Shown piece by piece: positions 16,281 through 23,225 of a stretch of 23,225 bases of DNA. The DNA is from Ramicandelaber brevisporus. Lineage: Eukaryota > Kickxellomycota > Ramicandelaberales > Ramicandelaberaceae. Every line of letters begins with the position of its first letter. Position 1 is the first letter of the stretch. The position numbers and the translations under genes were made by a program. The DNA is taken from NCBI GenBank assembly GCA_025201865.1, contig MU602946.1, positions 7,983 through 31,207 on the forward strand, read 5' to 3'. The notes below the pieces were generated by a model. The model saw nothing but the letters and a program-made list of their open reading frames with translations, made no database searches and had not been told where the DNA came from.

Positions 16281-19200
16281 ATGGCGACACCATACAGATC
16301 ATCGGGTCTCCCAGCTGCAACTCCAGCAGCCGCGCGTTTGTTGCTTGATCATATTGACGAGAGCACTCACAGAATCACCTCTCGCAGCTATTCGGCTGCG
16401 ACACCTGCAGTCAAGTCTGGCTACAGTGGGGATATCTTTGCCAACATGGCCGCCTCGGGTGCAACAGTGCCAGCCACCACAACTGTCAACCCGCCGCCTG
16501 GTGGCAGTGGCGGTATCGACCCGCGCGCTCATTATCTCCTTGCAGCAGCTGGATTGAACGCTGAAGAGCTCACCTCGTCTGTTTACGCGTTCGATTTTGG
16601 CTCAGCATTTGGCCATCATCCCCAGCAGTCTCAGATGTCGGCAGATGCTTCAGAGCAAGGCTATTCCGTACCGGCGTATTTGGCGCAGCAACGTGAGCAG
16701 CTCATTCTGAATGCCATTGAAGATTCGCATCAGCAAACATGGAATGATTTCCACGCAGAGTACGATGCAATTCGCGCGCGTCAATGGGCCGATGTTCAAG
16801 GCTTGTTGCTGCAGGAGCTCGGCCGTTCGGATTACTCGTCCGGCAGCATGTTTGGCGATGCGGCGAATGCTACATCTGGCGTGCAATCTTCTCCAGCAAA
16901 CGCTTACACTTCCACCCCGAGACGTCCGACTGGTACCATTGGCACTTTGAACAAACCAGTGACTTCCCCCGCACCAAAGCAAGGACAGCCAGCCACTGTG
17001 TTGTCGAATGTCGCTCGTGGTGAGAAGTTGGCTGATGTTGTGATTGCGATGAACTCCAAACAACGTGTTCACCAGACTCCATTCAGCGCCGCCAAAATGT
17101 TTGCAGCGGCTTATCCAACGTCTGCCGCTACCGAGGGCGACCAGGTCTCCAGCGCACTCAGCGATATTTGGAGTCTCATTGAATGGCACGGCAGTGATGC
17201 CTCATCTGCTGTTCATGCTTGTGATGCCGTCAAGCCTAGCAACGAAGGCCATCATGCTCCATGGCGTACTGGACAGACTGGCACACTCGCAGCCTTCCGT
17301 CGACGCACTGCTGCTGTTAGCCGTGCTTGGTTAGAGCGCGGTTTCAACGAGTACATGTCTCGAATGATATCCAAGTATCCTCATGACGCTCGCCTTGGTG
17401 GTCAAATCACAGTGGAAGCTCGCATCAAGGCATTCATCAACGTGCAGTTCAGCCGACTTGCTACCGGCCGCTATGATGTTGAGGTGACCAGTGACAACAC
17501 TGCAATCTGGGCAATGTTCTACTACTTGATGCGTGCCGGTCACTACGATCAGCTCTTGCCGCTGGCTGCTAGATATGCTGATGATATTGCCGCGTCTCTG
17601 CCCCGCTTCACTGATTATCTGCGTGCATATCTCGCACCTAGCACCGCTGGTGGCACTGGTGAAGTACGTGCTCTGTCGCCAATTCTGCAAGCTGAAGCCA
17701 CCAGGGACTACTACGAGGTACTGCGTTCTGAAGATCCCCAGTCAGGCTCATTCGCTGACCAGTACAAGCTCGCCTTGCTTATGATCCTCAGTCGATGCGA
17801 CGCTTCTCCTCAGGCTTCCTGCAAGGTTGCCAGTGGAACGACTGACGACTACCTCTGGTTCCAACTCATGTTGGTATCTGAGCAGACTGCTGGCAATGGC
17901 GCATACACACTCGATGATCTGGCCCAGTTCCTGCTGTTTACGTGTGGCCCGCGTCACTTCGATCCTCACGGCCACAACCCACTGGTCTTCACAAAGATTC
18001 TGCTGCTGGCTGGATTGTTCGAAGTTGCTGTTGACTACCTGCTGCAGAGCTCCACATTTGCCATCGAGAGCGTCCACGTAGCCATCTCCTTGGCACAAGT
18101 CGGTTTGCTCCGCCAGTCTGCTACCAATGATGCGGGCAGTGTGTTTGCTAATGCATCTCGCACTCACGTTACTGGCACTCGCGCGAATAATGCGTGGGGT
18201 GCTGTGGCCGTAGGATATGCTGGTAGTGGCGATGACTCGACCTACTTTGATTCGGATAAAGTTGCGTTTGACTTCAACCGCCTCATTGCCAACTATGCCA
18301 TACACATCAAGGAGTCACGTCCCGATGCTGCCGTCCACTACGCTCTGCTTCTTTGCATGGACGGTTTGTTCTCAAACAGCCCAGCTACCGCTGTCACGCC
18401 AACTGGCTTCGAACTGCCGCTGCTTAGCGAGCAGCAAGCCGTTGCCAAGGAGCTCATTGAGCGCATCCTTCTTGACACTCAACAGTTTGTGCTGGTCCTT
18501 GGCGAAGCTATAGTTCGCGCTGGACCCAGAGATGCCACCAAAGCCGGTAGTGCTCATGGCTCGAGCAAAATGGGCATCCTCGAAATGTACGGCACATTGA
18601 TGCAAGTTGACAACCCTCGCCAGCTTGTACTCCAGGTGGCACACTCCCTGGCCGAGCATTACCGTGTGGAAGGCGCTATCTCCGAAGCGGTTGAGCTGTA
18701 CCATCTTGCCGAGGAGTACGACACTGCGCTGGCTGCTATCGCTAGCGAGCTGTCGGCTAACTTGTCCGCAGCAGCTTCTTCATCTGAGGATATTGCTTCT
18801 GATGAAAATGCTTCCCAGCCTGCCGTGCTGCCTGGTGACCAGTTTGTTGAGTTTGCCCGCCGCGTTCACGAGACTTACTCGACACTGTTCAGCTCTGGAT
18901 CGGCAATTGGTGAGCCAGCTGGGGCTTCTGACGCAAGCCTTCGCACCGTTCGCACCCTACTGGTTCTGTGCGATTTCCGTCGTCAGTATATCATTGGCCA
19001 GTACGAGAGTGCTCTTTCAGTGATCTCTGATGCAGACATCTTCCCGCTCGTTCGCCTCTCTGCAGGCTCAATTGGGACGCTGTTGAGTGGCAGCCAAGCG
19101 CAGGCCATGTCGGCAGGCTCAGCGCGCATCCCGCAAATGGACGTCCAGTGGGTCTTGCAGCGCACCGAAGAATTCTCACGTCGCCAGCCCGAGGTCATTC

Positions 19201-19424
19201 TTCGCCATGTTCCCGAATTGACATTGATGATTGCCGAATGCATTGCTCGCGTCTATGACATTCACCGTGGCAATGCTGCACCAACAGCGCAGAACCGCCG
19301 AGCTATTATGGAGACACTAACCAACATGGGCCGTTCGCTGTCTGTGTTTACATCGTCGCTGTCTACATCTCTGCCAGCAGATGTATATCCACGCATCAAC
19401 CGCATTCTGGTACGCTTGGTCTAA
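16281..19424 (+). CDS. Nucleoporin of the Nup93/Nic96 family
   Basis: This 1047-residue protein matches the Nic96/Nup93 scaffold nucleoporin, which builds the inner ring of the nuclear pore and links it to the Nsp1/Nup62 channel complex. The first 250 residues are Ala/Ser/Pro-rich and probably disordered, with a short helical part (YLAQQREQLILNAIEDS). The helical Nic96 domain then shows AIWAMFYYLMRAGHYDQLLP (from about residue 407), LWFQLMLVSEQ (near 526), FTKILLLAGLFEVAVDYLLQ (near 571) and FDFNRLIANYAIHI (near 665). It ends in helices such as VYPRINRILVRLV. It is longer than yeast Nic96 (839 aa) mainly through low-complexity inserts. The ATG at 16281 is the first after a repeat-rich leader. 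One uninterrupted exon; convergent with the HAD gene 74 bp away. Confidence 0.9.
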   Translation: MATPYRSSGLPAATPAAARLLLDHIDESTHRITSRSYSAATPAVKSGYSGDIFANMAASGATVPATTTVNPPPGGSGGIDPRAHYLLAAAGLNAEELTSSVYAFDFGSAFGHHPQQSQMSADASEQGYSVPAYLAQQREQLILNAIEDSHQQTWNDFHAEYDAIRARQWADVQGLLLQELGRSDYSSGSMFGDAANATSGVQSSPANAYTSTPRRPTGTIGTLNKPVTSPAPKQGQPATVLSNVARGEKLADVVIAMNSKQRVHQTPFSAAKMFAAAYPTSAATEGDQVSSALSDIWSLIEWHGSDASSAVHACDAVKPSNEGHHAPWRTGQTGTLAAFRRRTAAVSRAWLERGFNEYMSRMISKYPHDARLGGQITVEARIKAFINVQFSRLATGRYDVEVTSDNTAIWAMFYYLMRAGHYDQLLPLAARYADDIAASLPRFTDYLRAYLAPSTAGGTGEVRALSPILQAEATRDYYEVLRSEDPQSGSFADQYKLALLMILSRCDASPQASCKVASGTTDDYLWFQLMLVSEQTAGNGAYTLDDLAQFLLFTCGPRHFDPHGHNPLVFTKILLLAGLFEVAVDYLLQSSTFAIESVHVAISLAQVGLLRQSATNDAGSVFANASRTHVTGTRANNAWGAVAVGYAGSGDDSTYFDSDKVAFDFNRLIANYAIHIKESRPDAAVHYALLLCMDGLFSNSPATAVTPTGFELPLLSEQQAVAKELIERILLDTQQFVLVLGEAIVRAGPRDATKAGSAHGSSKMGILEMYGTLMQVDNPRQLVLQVAHSLAEHYRVEGAISEAVELYHLAEEYDTALAAIASELSANLSAAASSSEDIASDENASQPAVLPGDQFVEFARRVHETYSTLFSSGSAIGEPAGASDASLRTVRTLLVLCDFRRQYIIGQYESALSVISDADIFPLVRLSAGSIGTLLSGSQAQAMSAGSARIPQMDVQWVLQRTEEFSRRQPEVILRHVPELTLMIAECIARVYDIHRGNAAPTAQNRRAIMETLTNMGRSLSVFTSSLSTSLPADVYPRINRILVRLV

Positions 19425-19498
19425 TCTTAAATCCCTTTTTTTAAAAAAAGAAAAGTTAAAGTTAAAGTTATGAGTAATATGAAACACGTGCGACTAAC
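19425..19498. other. Convergent 3' spacer of Nup93 and HAD genes
   Basis: The 74-bp gap between two stops holds an oligo-T/oligo-A stretch near 19437-19448 and three copies of GTTAAA. It must hold both 3' ends, or the transcripts overlap. Confidence 0.4.
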
Positions 19499-20563
19499 TT
19501 AGTTAAAGAGGTGGGGCAATACAGCTGGCAGCTGATGGATAGAGGTAATCTCGAACGAACCAGCCACCTCGCCTTGCTTGAGCGGATCATGTGGCTGATA
19601 TGCTCCATCAGCAGCCGGCTCGTTGATGTGGACACTGATCCATCCAAGCTTCTCAGCAGTTTGGACATTCGTGGCCGAGTCATCCACAAAATAGCATTGG
19701 ATATCGCTGCTACTGCTACCGCCAGGAGCATATCCATTTGCAACAGTCGTGCTGTTCTCATCCTGGGGCACTTTGGCCGCCATCTCCACCAGTCCAGCCT
19801 CATTCAGCGCTTTTCTATAGGCAGGCAGTTCCGGCTTGCATGCAAAGTTTGGTTCCGCGTAATCACAATAAGTGATGCCCTCAAACAGGTCATCAATGCC
19901 CAAAGCCGCCAACACTCGTCTTCCATGATCAATTCCAGCGTTTGTAAATGCCCATCTCCTGGTGACCAATCTCTCGAGAATACCACGCAGCTCCGGGTCA
20001 GGCTTAATCACATCTTCAATGGGGAGTCTGCCATCCACCTGATCATTAAACTCAACCGGGTTGATGTTGTGATGAATGATCAGCCCACGTGCACATAATC
20101 CGTAGTTCTTGTAGTAGTTGGCACAGATTGCGGGAGCGTCCTCAACGGAGATACCGCTGTGAGTGATGGCGAACTGGATGATGAGATCGCGCATTGAGCG
20201 GGCAATGCCGGTTGACATGGGGTACAGGCAGTTGTCAATGTCGAAGAAGAAGACATCGGACGGACGACCGGGCTTGGCAAGGAGATCACTTCTGGAAGCG
20301 GCGATGCTGCCAACCGCGGGAGTCACGCTCGGAAGACTAGCAGCCATACCCGCAGAAGCAGAAGCAGAAGCAGAGGCAGTCGATGAGAGAGAGTGTGGAG
20401 GAGTCATCACGGTCGACAATTGTCTATACAATTTGGGAGATCTACGTAGATTATGGCTAAGACTTTGGAAGAAAGCACGATGACAAACAAATGACATGGA
20501 ACGGAAGATGAACGGGGCGGTGTGGTTTGAGCTCGCTTGCGTTCGGGAAGACGGTTTTTGCAA
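19499..20563 (-). CDS. HAD-family pyrimidine 5'-nucleotidase, Sdt1/Phm8-like
   Basis: In the 354-residue frame the HAD motif I is FFFDIDNCLYP with Asp108 and Asp110, the variant typical of the yeast Sdt1/Phm8 group, which removes phosphate from nucleoside monophosphates. Further motifs are WAFTNAG (motif II, Thr/Asn), the lysine in ACKPELPAYRKAL (motif III) and CYFVDDSATNVQTAEKLGW (motif IV Asp pair). The C-terminal end is ordinary for the family. The start is uncertain: in-frame ATGs lie at 20563, 20497 and 20407. The catalytic domain needs only 20407, but residues 23-52 (MSFVCHRAFFQSLSHNLRRS and on) lack acidic residues and are rich in Arg/Ser/Leu like a mitochondrial presequence. A Ser-Ala repeat follows Met53. 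Function is inferred from family. Confidence 0.87.
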   Translation of the reverse strand: MQKPSSRTQASSNHTAPFIFRSMSFVCHRAFFQSLSHNLRRSPKLYRQLSTVMTPPHSLSSTASASASASAGMAASLPSVTPAVGSIAASRSDLLAKPGRPSDVFFFDIDNCLYPMSTGIARSMRDLIIQFAITHSGISVEDAPAICANYYKNYGLCARGLIIHHNINPVEFNDQVDGRLPIEDVIKPDPELRGILERLVTRRWAFTNAGIDHGRRVLAALGIDDLFEGITYCDYAEPNFACKPELPAYRKALNEAGLVEMAAKVPQDENSTTVANGYAPGGSSSSDIQCYFVDDSATNVQTAEKLGWISVHINEPAADGAYQPHDPLKQGEVAGSFEITSIHQLPAVLPHLFN

Positions 20564-20698
20564 GTGAGGCGCAGCAGAAGCAGAATAATCAATCTCGACT
20601 ACTCATTCGTCGGCTATTTTGAGATTGTGAAAAAAGCAACACATTGTTTTTTTGAGAAAAAGAAAGGGTAACTAATAAGGAAGGTAAGGAGATAAAGA

Positions 20699-20753
20699 GG
20701 ATGATGAGGTAAGGATAATGATGAGGTAAGGATGATGATGATGTAGATGATGC
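20699..20753. repeat. GATGA-rich simple repeat
   Basis: Repeats of GATGATGAGGTAAG and GATGAT lie in the short spacer between the HAD start and the HSF stop. It is probably in the 3' region of the HSF-type gene. Confidence 0.65.
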
Positions 20754-20763
20754 AAGTTATATA

Positions 20764-22161
20764 TTAAAAGTTAAAGAGTCGAGGCTCAAGCTGGTTTGTT
20801 GCCGATGGCACAGATGGAGTGTATGGAGAGGCTGGCATGGCAAGTGGAGTGAGGGGTCTTTGGCCAAGTCCAGCATTAGTTGGTGAGCTGAGATCAGCAA
20901 TGGTTAGTGCATTGAGTGACTGAACTGCGGCTGCGCTGCCTGCTCCACCAAATGAGTTTGGCAGATTAGGAGAAGTCAAAGCACCGAGGGAGAGTGTGTT
21001 GGAGGCTGCGGCGGCGGCAGCTGAGCCGGCATCATGATGCATCACAGTGATGTTGGGTGGACCGAGAAAGTTTTGAGCCGCTGCCGACGACGGAGTGGTT
21101 ACTGAGTTATTGCTGCCCTGCATAATCTGCTGCAATTGACCAATGTTGAGATCGTTTGGCAAAGGACCAGTAGCGTTACCAACGTGCAGAATCAATTTGG
21201 CCAGCATGTCAGCCAATGCAACTTCGCGCTGCTTCGACTGACGAAGCTCTTCCTGTAGAGTGATCAGCTGCTGTTCTTGGCCCTGGATCTTGACTTGGAT
21301 ATCGTAAATGTTGCGAGCCGGGTTGGAGAAATCAGTGTTGCCGAAGCCAGATCCCAGCGAGTAAGTGCCATACGGGCCAATGGTTCCTGGACGCAATGGA
21401 TCAATCTCGCCGCCTTGTCTCCGCTTGATCTCAGCCAGAAGATCCTCGCGACCTTGGATAAAGTATCGATGCGCAAATTCAGCAAGCATCATGTCATTAG
21501 CTGCCTTATTACCGCGTGGACTCTTGTTAACTTTTGAGAAACCATACATGTTCAGTTGTCGCTGGAAACTGGCAAACTTGCTGTGCTTGAAATGTACTGC
21601 AAGGATCTTCTTCTCCAGCTCTTCTTGGTTCAATACAAGGAATGAGCCGCCAGACGGAGACCACATAATCACATCACGATTGGCATCATCGCTCACTAGC
21701 TGATACAGCTTCGTCGCAAACTGGTTGGCGACCGGCTTTGCGTTTGCACCACCGGCCGAGCCAGAGGCACCCATCATTGGGCTGGATGGCTCCGAGATGT
21801 GCTGAGCGCTGAGTGGGTTGATGCCATCCAAGAAGGAGCCAGCAGGCGAGACGTCGCGGTGAGAGCCAGCGCCGCCAAACTGAGCACTGCCGCGCAAATC
21901 GAGACTACCAGCAAAGGGCGACGCTAGAGAGCCGTCCGCCAGCACCTGTGGTGGAGCATTGAAGTTTGCAACTGTTTGAGCGTTCAGTGCCTGCAGTCCG
22001 TCCAAAACCAGCCCGGAGAAGCCAGAGCCACCGAGGCCGAGTAAATCAAAGTTGGCCGCTGAGGCCGCTGTTGTTGCTGCTGCTGCTGCTGTATGGCCGG
22101 CATCAGGCCGCTTCTGGTCGCCGGTGCCAGCAATCAAATCGTCAAAGACGAAGTTTTGCAT
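20764..22161 (-). CDS. Heat-shock-factor-type (HSF domain) transcription factor
   Basis: From the ATG at 22161 the protein has 465 residues. An HSF DNA-binding domain covers about 146-249: NQFATKLYQLVSDD, IMWSPSGGSFLVLNQEELEK, the recognition helix region HSKFASFQRQLNMYGFSKV, and FIQGREDLLAEIKRR. Most family members have FVRQLN, here FQRQLN. A predicted coiled coil follows at about 286-325 (IQGQEQQLITLQEELRQSKQ), the likely oligomerisation zone. Both flanks are Gly/Ala/Ser-rich. The frame is open to 22350, but the added 63 residues look like leader, while MQNFVFDDLI is a natural acidic-hydrophobic start. It could be an Hsf1, Sfl1 or Mga1 relative; the sequence alone does not let me decide. 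It acts in the nucleus on stress or morphogenesis promoters. Confidence 0.88.
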   Translation of the reverse strand: MQNFVFDDLIAGTGDQKRPDAGHTAAAAATTAASAANFDLLGLGGSGFSGLVLDGLQALNAQTVANFNAPPQVLADGSLASPFAGSLDLRGSAQFGGAGSHRDVSPAGSFLDGINPLSAQHISEPSSPMMGASGSAGGANAKPVANQFATKLYQLVSDDANRDVIMWSPSGGSFLVLNQEELEKKILAVHFKHSKFASFQRQLNMYGFSKVNKSPRGNKAANDMMLAEFAHRYFIQGREDLLAEIKRRQGGEIDPLRPGTIGPYGTYSLGSGFGNTDFSNPARNIYDIQVKIQGQEQQLITLQEELRQSKQREVALADMLAKLILHVGNATGPLPNDLNIGQLQQIMQGSNNSVTTPSSAAAQNFLGPPNITVMHHDAGSAAAAAASNTLSLGALTSPNLPNSFGGAGSAAAVQSLNALTIADLSSPTNAGLGQRPLTPLAMPASPYTPSVPSATNQLEPRLFNF

Positions 22162-23149
22162 TCGAGAAGTTCTTTGTTTCGAAAGTGGAAGTTTGGTGTG
22201 TGTAGTAGATGCGAGCGGTTGAGAAGACAAAACACACACGAGCCAGTGACAGAGAAGAGCGACAGCACGCCGACACACACCACCCATTGGGAATATGAAC
22301 GTTTCCACGCTCGAGTTTCGACGACAGTTTCCATTTGATGCCCTGGCCAATCATCCAGTCGTCAACCAATCGTCAACCCACCGTAGAACATGGCCAGAGC
22401 ATTCGACTCTGATGTGAAAGTGAGGAAGCCGGCCAGTGCGTCTCTCGGTACACTTCGTTAATATAGCAAAACAAGTGGTCTGACCACGCGGAAGTTGAGA
22501 CGGTTGAGCCATACAACTGTGCTTTTTCAAATTGATCGTTGAAATGAAAGGGACTGATCACATCGTCATCCTCGGCTTGGTTCCAATTGGCTGTGAGCGA
22601 GGCTCGAGTCATGAAGTGAGGTGTTTGGGCGTCACCGACTGGCAGCGCGTGGCTGCTTTCTGATGGAGCGCTGCCTTGGCACCACAAAATTACATAACGG
22701 AGCACCCTGCAAAAGAGAAAGACCACGCCTCGTGTTCCTGTTCTTGTTCCTGAGCTGTTCTTGTTCCTGTGCTGCTCTGCTCTGCTCTGTTCTGCGCTGC
22801 TCTCTGTGGCATCTGCAAATAGCACAGCGTTCGCTCGTTCAGCCATTCACTCTTCCACTCATTCACCCGCTCAGCCAGGCTGCAGACAGAGAGTCGAGCA
22901 CAGCCGCATGCCCACCGCCTGTCTGCGTTCCGCTTGTTCCTCGTATTCGTCTTGTTTGTCTTGTTCGTTGTATTCGTCGATTCTTCGTGTTCCTCGTTTT
23001 TGCAGCCAACTGCAACTGCAACTGCAACCACTCCCACAACTACAGCGACAACTACAACCACACCTATCATTCCGGCAGCACGCTGCACTCGACCACGCCA
23101 GCCTCCCACCCGAGCCGCCGCCAGCAATCGTGACCAGCCGCCGAACAGC
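22162..23149. promoter_or_regulatory. Long repeat-rich spacer upstream of the HSF-type gene and the right-edge gene
   Basis: Close to the HSF gene are two CCAAT boxes (22347-22351 and 22366-22370) beside a duplicated TCGTCAACC (22359-22367 and 22370-22378). Further right are pyrimidine-rich repeats of TGTTCCT and CTGCT (about 22735-22800), TCGTATTCGTCTTGTT-type repeats (about 22938-23000) and CTGCAA repeats (about 23008-23028). A good acceptor-like TTTTTGCAG lies near 22997-23005. Long antisense open frames cross this stretch but have only low-complexity, Cys-rich translations. No RNA gene was seen. Confidence 0.4.
22735..22800. repeat. Pyrimidine-rich TGTTCCT / CTGCT repeats
   Basis: Imperfect tandem units of TTCCTGTTCTTG grade into CTGCTCTGCTCTGCTCTG. 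It is simple-sequence DNA in the promoter spacer. Confidence 0.65.
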
Positions 23150-23225
23150 ATGTGCTACGTGCGCTTCAACTGCGACCACGTCATCCCGGACCGGCTGTGC
23201 CTGTGCATGGTCAACATCGACACGC
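23150..23225 (+). CDS. N-terminal part of an unidentified cysteine-rich protein (partial)
   Basis: The frame from ATG at 23150 reads MCYVRFNCDHVIPDRLCLCM and continues past the window. Four cysteines occur in the first 20 residues. All 25 visible codons end in G or C, a clear coding signature. The same frame is open leftward to a TAG at 22820-22822 without another ATG. So the gene may start here, or this may be a later exon whose acceptor is TTTTTGCAG near 23005. No family recognised. Confidence 0.55.
   Translation, partial: MCYVRFNCDHVIPDRLCLCMVNIDT

Noticed and set aside
22159-22169. TTCGAGAA resembling half of a heat-shock element, as possible autoregulation of the HSF-type gene
   Set aside because: It overlaps the start codon region and the next units are wrongly spaced, so it does not make a convincing three-unit element.
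22373-22846. 157-codon minus-strand open frame upstream of the HSF-type gene
   Set aside because: The translation is low-complexity at its start (SAEQSRAEQ) because it covers CTGCT repeats. It shows no domain and lies in the expected leader and promoter.
22690-23151. 153-codon minus-strand frame with Val/Ala-rich and NTTNKTNKTNTRN-like runs
   Set aside because: It is the antisense of simple repeats and overlaps the right-edge gene; nothing supports coding.

Overview
The window looks like a compact fungal nuclear chromosome segment. It carries a GPI-type GH72 beta-1,3-glucanosyltransferase (a fungal cell-wall enzyme), a Nic96/Nup93 scaffold nucleoporin, an Arp5-type INO80 subunit, a Rab8/Sec4-type GTPase, an HSF-type transcription factor and an Sdt1-like HAD nucleotidase. 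Genes are mostly single-exon, with spacers of about 75-400 bp. The SMPD4-like and trypsin-like genes suggest an early-diverging lineage rather than a yeast. Placing it in a Kickxellomycotina-like group is my impression, not something the sequence proves.

Layout: 1-73 is the end of a rightward gene. A zeta-crystallin-type quinone oxidoreductase (-) and an F-box protein (+) diverge from a shared spacer at 1217-1602. The F-box gene converges on a leftward run of three genes: GH72 transferase, trypsin-like protease with a GPI-like tail, and a 1158-aa SMPD4-like membrane protein. The last of these diverges from the Arp5 gene (+, 10184-13157), which is followed by a zinc-finger gene (+, 13390-14493). 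The Rab gene (-) converges on the zinc-finger gene and diverges from the Nup93/Nic96 gene (+, 16281-19424). An HAD nucleotidase (-) and an HSF-type factor (-) follow. A spacer of nearly 1 kb, rich in simple repeats, leads to the first codons of a rightward gene at the right edge.

The most notable structure is in Arp5. A head-to-tail duplication of a 262/265-bp coding segment breaks the reading frame. A candidate 283-nt GT-AG intron covering the first copy would restore it exactly; a join of two haplotypes during assembly is the main rival. The Rab gene has a 14-nt first exon and a 354-nt intron, recovered here by aligning with the Rab8 N-terminus. No new multi-gene system, CRISPR array, transposon or RNA gene was recognised. 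This is mainly housekeeping DNA: nuclear pore, chromatin remodelling, secretion and cell wall.
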